A stretch of DNA of 7,917 bases from Ruminococcaceae bacterium UBA3451 (GTDB lineage: Bacteria > Bacillota > Clostridia > Oscillospirales > Acutalibacteraceae): NCBI GenBank assembly GCA_002378845.1, contig DFRY01000066.1, positions 52,946 through 60,862 of the forward strand, in the 5' to 3' direction. The notes under the pieces are model-generated. The model searched no databases, was not told where the DNA came from, and saw only the letters and a program-made list of their open reading frames with translations. The translations under genes and the position numbers were made by a program. Below, piece by piece: positions 6,521-7,917 of this stretch (within the stretch, counting starts at the first letter, position 1; every line of letters starts with the position of its first letter).

Positions 6521-7096
6521 ATGACTGCCATGTTATATCTCTCTGCTGTAATTAAAACAGACGCCGACGTTCAATGGAGTTTAACGGTCACCCGCTACAA
6601 AGAATGGATTGCAAACGACGTGTTTCGTTTTCGATGGTGGCTGCTGCTTTTTGTATTCATTTTGTCTGTGTTTATTTGGTGGAAACTGGTGGATAAAGCC
6701 CGACTGAACGAGCTGATTTTATTTGCAGCTATTGTAACCGTCATTATTCTGGCTTTGGATGAATTGGGGGAAGAATTGACTTTATGGGACTATCCTATTG
6801 AAATACTTCCGCTTTTTCCACCGATTTATTCGGTTGACCTGGCAAGCCTTCCTTTTGTTTACAGTCTGGTTTATCAGCAGTTCAAGTCCTGGAAAAGCTT
6901 TACCATTTCCTGCGCCATTTTATCCATTCTGGCCTGTTTTGTGCTGGAACCGGTTTTTGTTTTAAGCGGTATTTATCAAATGATTACATGGAAAAGTTAT
7001 TACGGACTTCCGCTGTATTTTGCAATTGGTATATGCGTTAAAGCAATAATGAGAAAGATGGAAAAAATAGAAACCAAACATCAAAACAGTGCATGA
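6521..7096 (+). CDS. CBO0543-like multi-spanning membrane protein, intact tandem paralog
   Basis: This 191-residue protein starts at ATG 6521, with GAGG (6511-6514) 6 bases upstream and overlapping the stop of the preceding frame. ATG 6530 would align better with the paralog's N-terminus but is 15 bases from the binding site. An amphipathic N-terminal stretch with YKEWIANDVFRFRWW (26-40) precedes hydrophobic helices near 39-55, 63-80, 105-118, 127-148 and 159-176. The conserved block ELGEELTLWDYP (81-92) then LFPP (98-101) lies between helices 2 and 3; YSLVYQQFKSWKSF and VLEPVF (141-146) follow. The acidic, aromatic GEELTLWDYP loop is shared almost unchanged with the broken upstream copy, so it is probably functionally central. 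The tail is charged (MRKMEKIETKHQ). It resembles the CBO0543 family; function is unknown. A terminator follows 40 bp downstream. Confidence 0.82.
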   Translation: MTAMLYLSAVIKTDADVQWSLTVTRYKEWIANDVFRFRWWLLLFVFILSVFIWWKLVDKARLNELILFAAIVTVIILALDELGEELTLWDYPIEILPLFPPIYSVDLASLPFVYSLVYQQFKSWKSFTISCAILSILACFVLEPVFVLSGIYQMITWKSYYGLPLYFAIGICVKAIMRKMEKIETKHQNSA

Positions 7097-7135
7097 ACCT
7101 TTCCTGAAAACAAAAAGTTTCAACATTTGCACGAG

Positions 7136-7168
7136 AAAAGAACGCCAATTATAGGGCGTTCTTTTTTT
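7136..7168 (+). terminator. Rho-independent terminator after the membrane-protein cassette
   Basis: AAAAGAACGCC (7136-7146) pairs exactly with GGCGTTCTTTT (7155-7165) around an 8-base loop. The T-run continues to 7168. It lies 40 bp after the last membrane-protein gene and ends that transcript before the collagen-like gene. Confidence 0.92.
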
Positions 7169-7263
7169 ACAGCAGAAGAAAAGAGCCAAACCGCAAAGTC
7201 CATAAAAGGAATAAACTTGCATTGTAAAAGCAATGAAACGGTTACTGCCCCAAACGACTTGTT

Positions 7264-7292
7264 ACCATAACGGATGGCGTTCGCATACTATG
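7264..7292 (+). promoter_or_regulatory. Possible SigK-like promoter of the DNRLRE-collagen gene
   Basis: ACC (7264-7266) and CATACTATG (7284-7292) are 17 bp apart. This fits the mother-cell SigK pattern (AC, about 16-17 bp, CATANNNTA) except for the last base of the -10. Transcription would begin near 7299, giving a very short leader. SigK control would suit a spore-surface protein, but the match is short and could be chance. The rest of 7169-7316 has no gene; GTTACCATAAC (7261-7271) is a small inverted repeat (GTTA-N3-TAAC) beside the -35. Confidence 0.3.
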
Positions 7293-7316
7293 AATTTGAA
7301 AGAAGGTATGAAACAA

Positions 7317-7917
7317 ATGCCAACCGTCGTAACTAATATACCCAATACGACCTTTGTGTCATCTGCACAGCCAAATAATAATTTTTCAACTTATCCGGTA
7401 ATGTATGTGGGCACTGACTCTACTTTTCAAAACACCATAGGCCTTTTACAAATTAATTTGCCCTCATTGCCTGTAACTGCAGTAGACAGCGCTATCCTGG
7501 AATTAGCGGTTATTGCAAAAAGCGGGGCAACTCCAAGTCCGGTAGTAGTTAACAGAGTAACATCTGCGTTTAACACTGCAACTGTGACTTACAGCACACT
7601 TCCCACTTTTGTTGCAACACCATCACAGATCGATGTTGCAACATCAGATTTATACACGATAGTACAAATTGATATAACGGCAATTGTGAACAATTGGTTA
7701 TCCGGAACATTTCCCAATAATGGTCTGGCACTCACAAATTCAGACGGAACCACCGTCGTACAATTTGCAACGAACAATATTGTTTATGAACCGTATTTTC
7801 CAAGACTGGCTATAACCTACTCAAGTACACCGGTTGGTCCGACTGGCCCAACCGGCCCAACTGGTCCGACTGGCCCGACCGGCCCTGCCGGTGCAGGAGG
7901 AAGCGGTGATACCGGCC
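7317..7917 (+). CDS. DNRLRE-domain protein with collagen-like repeats, 3' end outside the window
   Basis: The frame stays open from ATG 7317 to the end of the window (200 codons plus one base). Residues 5-168 match the DNRLRE domain layout: YPVMYVGT (26-33), IGLLQINLPSLP (41-52), a SAILELAV strand (58-65), VNRVTSAFNTATVTYSTLP (78-96), VQIDITAIVNNWLSG (116-130), GLALTN (136-141) and PRLAITY (162-168). Collagen-type Gly-X-Y triplets begin at residue 174. The N-terminus (MPTVVTNIP) is not a Sec signal, as in BclA-like exosporium proteins made inside the mother cell. AAAGAAGG (7299-7306) lies 10 bases before ATG 7317. In-frame ATGs at 7290 and 7308 are worse placed. The likely role is a filament or structural protein on the spore surface, which is inference; a cell-surface protein is the alternative. 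Confidence 0.85.
   Translation, partial: MPTVVTNIPNTTFVSSAQPNNNFSTYPVMYVGTDSTFQNTIGLLQINLPSLPVTAVDSAILELAVIAKSGATPSPVVVNRVTSAFNTATVTYSTLPTFVATPSQIDVATSDLYTIVQIDITAIVNNWLSGTFPNNGLALTNSDGTTVVQFATNNIVYEPYFPRLAITYSSTPVGPTGPTGPTGPTGPTGPAGAGGSGDTG
7836..7889 (+). repeat. Collagen-like Gly-X-Y tandem repeat (9-bp units)
   Basis: Six consecutive 9-base units encode five Gly-Pro-Thr and one Gly-Pro-Ala. Third positions vary (GGT/GGC, CCG/CCA/CCT, ACT/ACC), so it is a protein-level repeat with some decay at DNA level. After it, GAGGSGDTG (residues 192-200) slips the triplet register through a two-residue Gly-Ala unit before Gly-Asp-Thr resumes. The array probably continues beyond the window. Confidence 0.92.

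Noticed and set aside
7105..7122. Small inverted repeat TGAAA-N8-TTTCA after the last membrane-protein gene
   Set aside because: The 5-bp AT-rich stem is too weak to be a terminator, and a strong terminator lies just downstream at 7136-7168.
7290..7316. Earlier ATG starts (7290, 7308) for the DNRLRE-collagen protein
   Set aside because: They are in frame, but 7290 has no upstream ribosome binding site and 7308 is one base from AAAGAAGG. ATG 7317 has that site at 10 bases.
7836..7917. CRISPR or DNA-level satellite repeat
   Set aside because: The 9-base periodicity comes from Gly-Pro-Thr codons in frame with the DNRLRE domain. Third positions vary, and there are no spacers.

Overview
The window looks like a chromosomal piece of a spore-forming, mid-GC Firmicute of class Clostridia (an Oscillospiraceae/Ruminococcaceae-like anaerobe is my best guess). 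The basis is family content: a YcgR/YcgQ-type permease pair, a VanW-family protein, CBO0543-type membrane proteins and a collagen-like surface protein. Strong AAGGAGG or AAAGGGG ribosome binding sites and TTG starts agree with this. No RNA gene, CRISPR array, transposase or tRNA is visible. All functions below are read from motifs by eye; no database search was run.

Layout. (1) Positions 1-2052, plus strand: the 3' part of a protein whose N-terminal side looks like a CobW/COG0523 (G3E) GTPase and continues in frame into a DUF318/UPF0718 permease. It is followed 12 bp later by its usual partner, a TIGR03943/DUF1980 (YcgQ-like) protein. Metal handling at the membrane is the likely theme. (2) 2052-2087: a perfect 36-bp palindrome that can terminate transcription from both sides. 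(3) 5119-2099, minus strand: a compact three-gene run with a membrane-bound 7TM-PAS-GGDEF diguanylate cyclase first, then a VanW-family protein and a GNAT acetyltransferase. Gaps are 38 and 49 bp, all three genes have the same AAAGGGG ribosome binding site, and no terminator lies between them, so one c-di-GMP/cell-envelope transcript is plausible. (4) 5120-5410: AT-rich divergent intergenic region with weak promoter candidates and one doubtful small membrane ORF. (5) 5411-7096, plus strand: three consecutive small multi-spanning membrane proteins, all resembling the CBO0543 family. The second and third are tandem paralogs, and the second is broken by a one-base deletion in a GGGG run at 6157-6160. 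A hairpin plus T-run at 7136-7168 ends this group. (6) 7169-7917: a possible SigK-like promoter and the 5' part of a DNRLRE-domain protein that runs into collagen-like Gly-Pro-Thr repeats and leaves the window. It is probably a spore-surface or exosporium-type protein.

The points most worth a second look are the GTPase-permease fusion, the tandem CBO0543-like cassette with its fresh-looking frameshift, and the DNRLRE-collagen architecture. I see no clear evidence of an entirely new defence or mobile system in this window.
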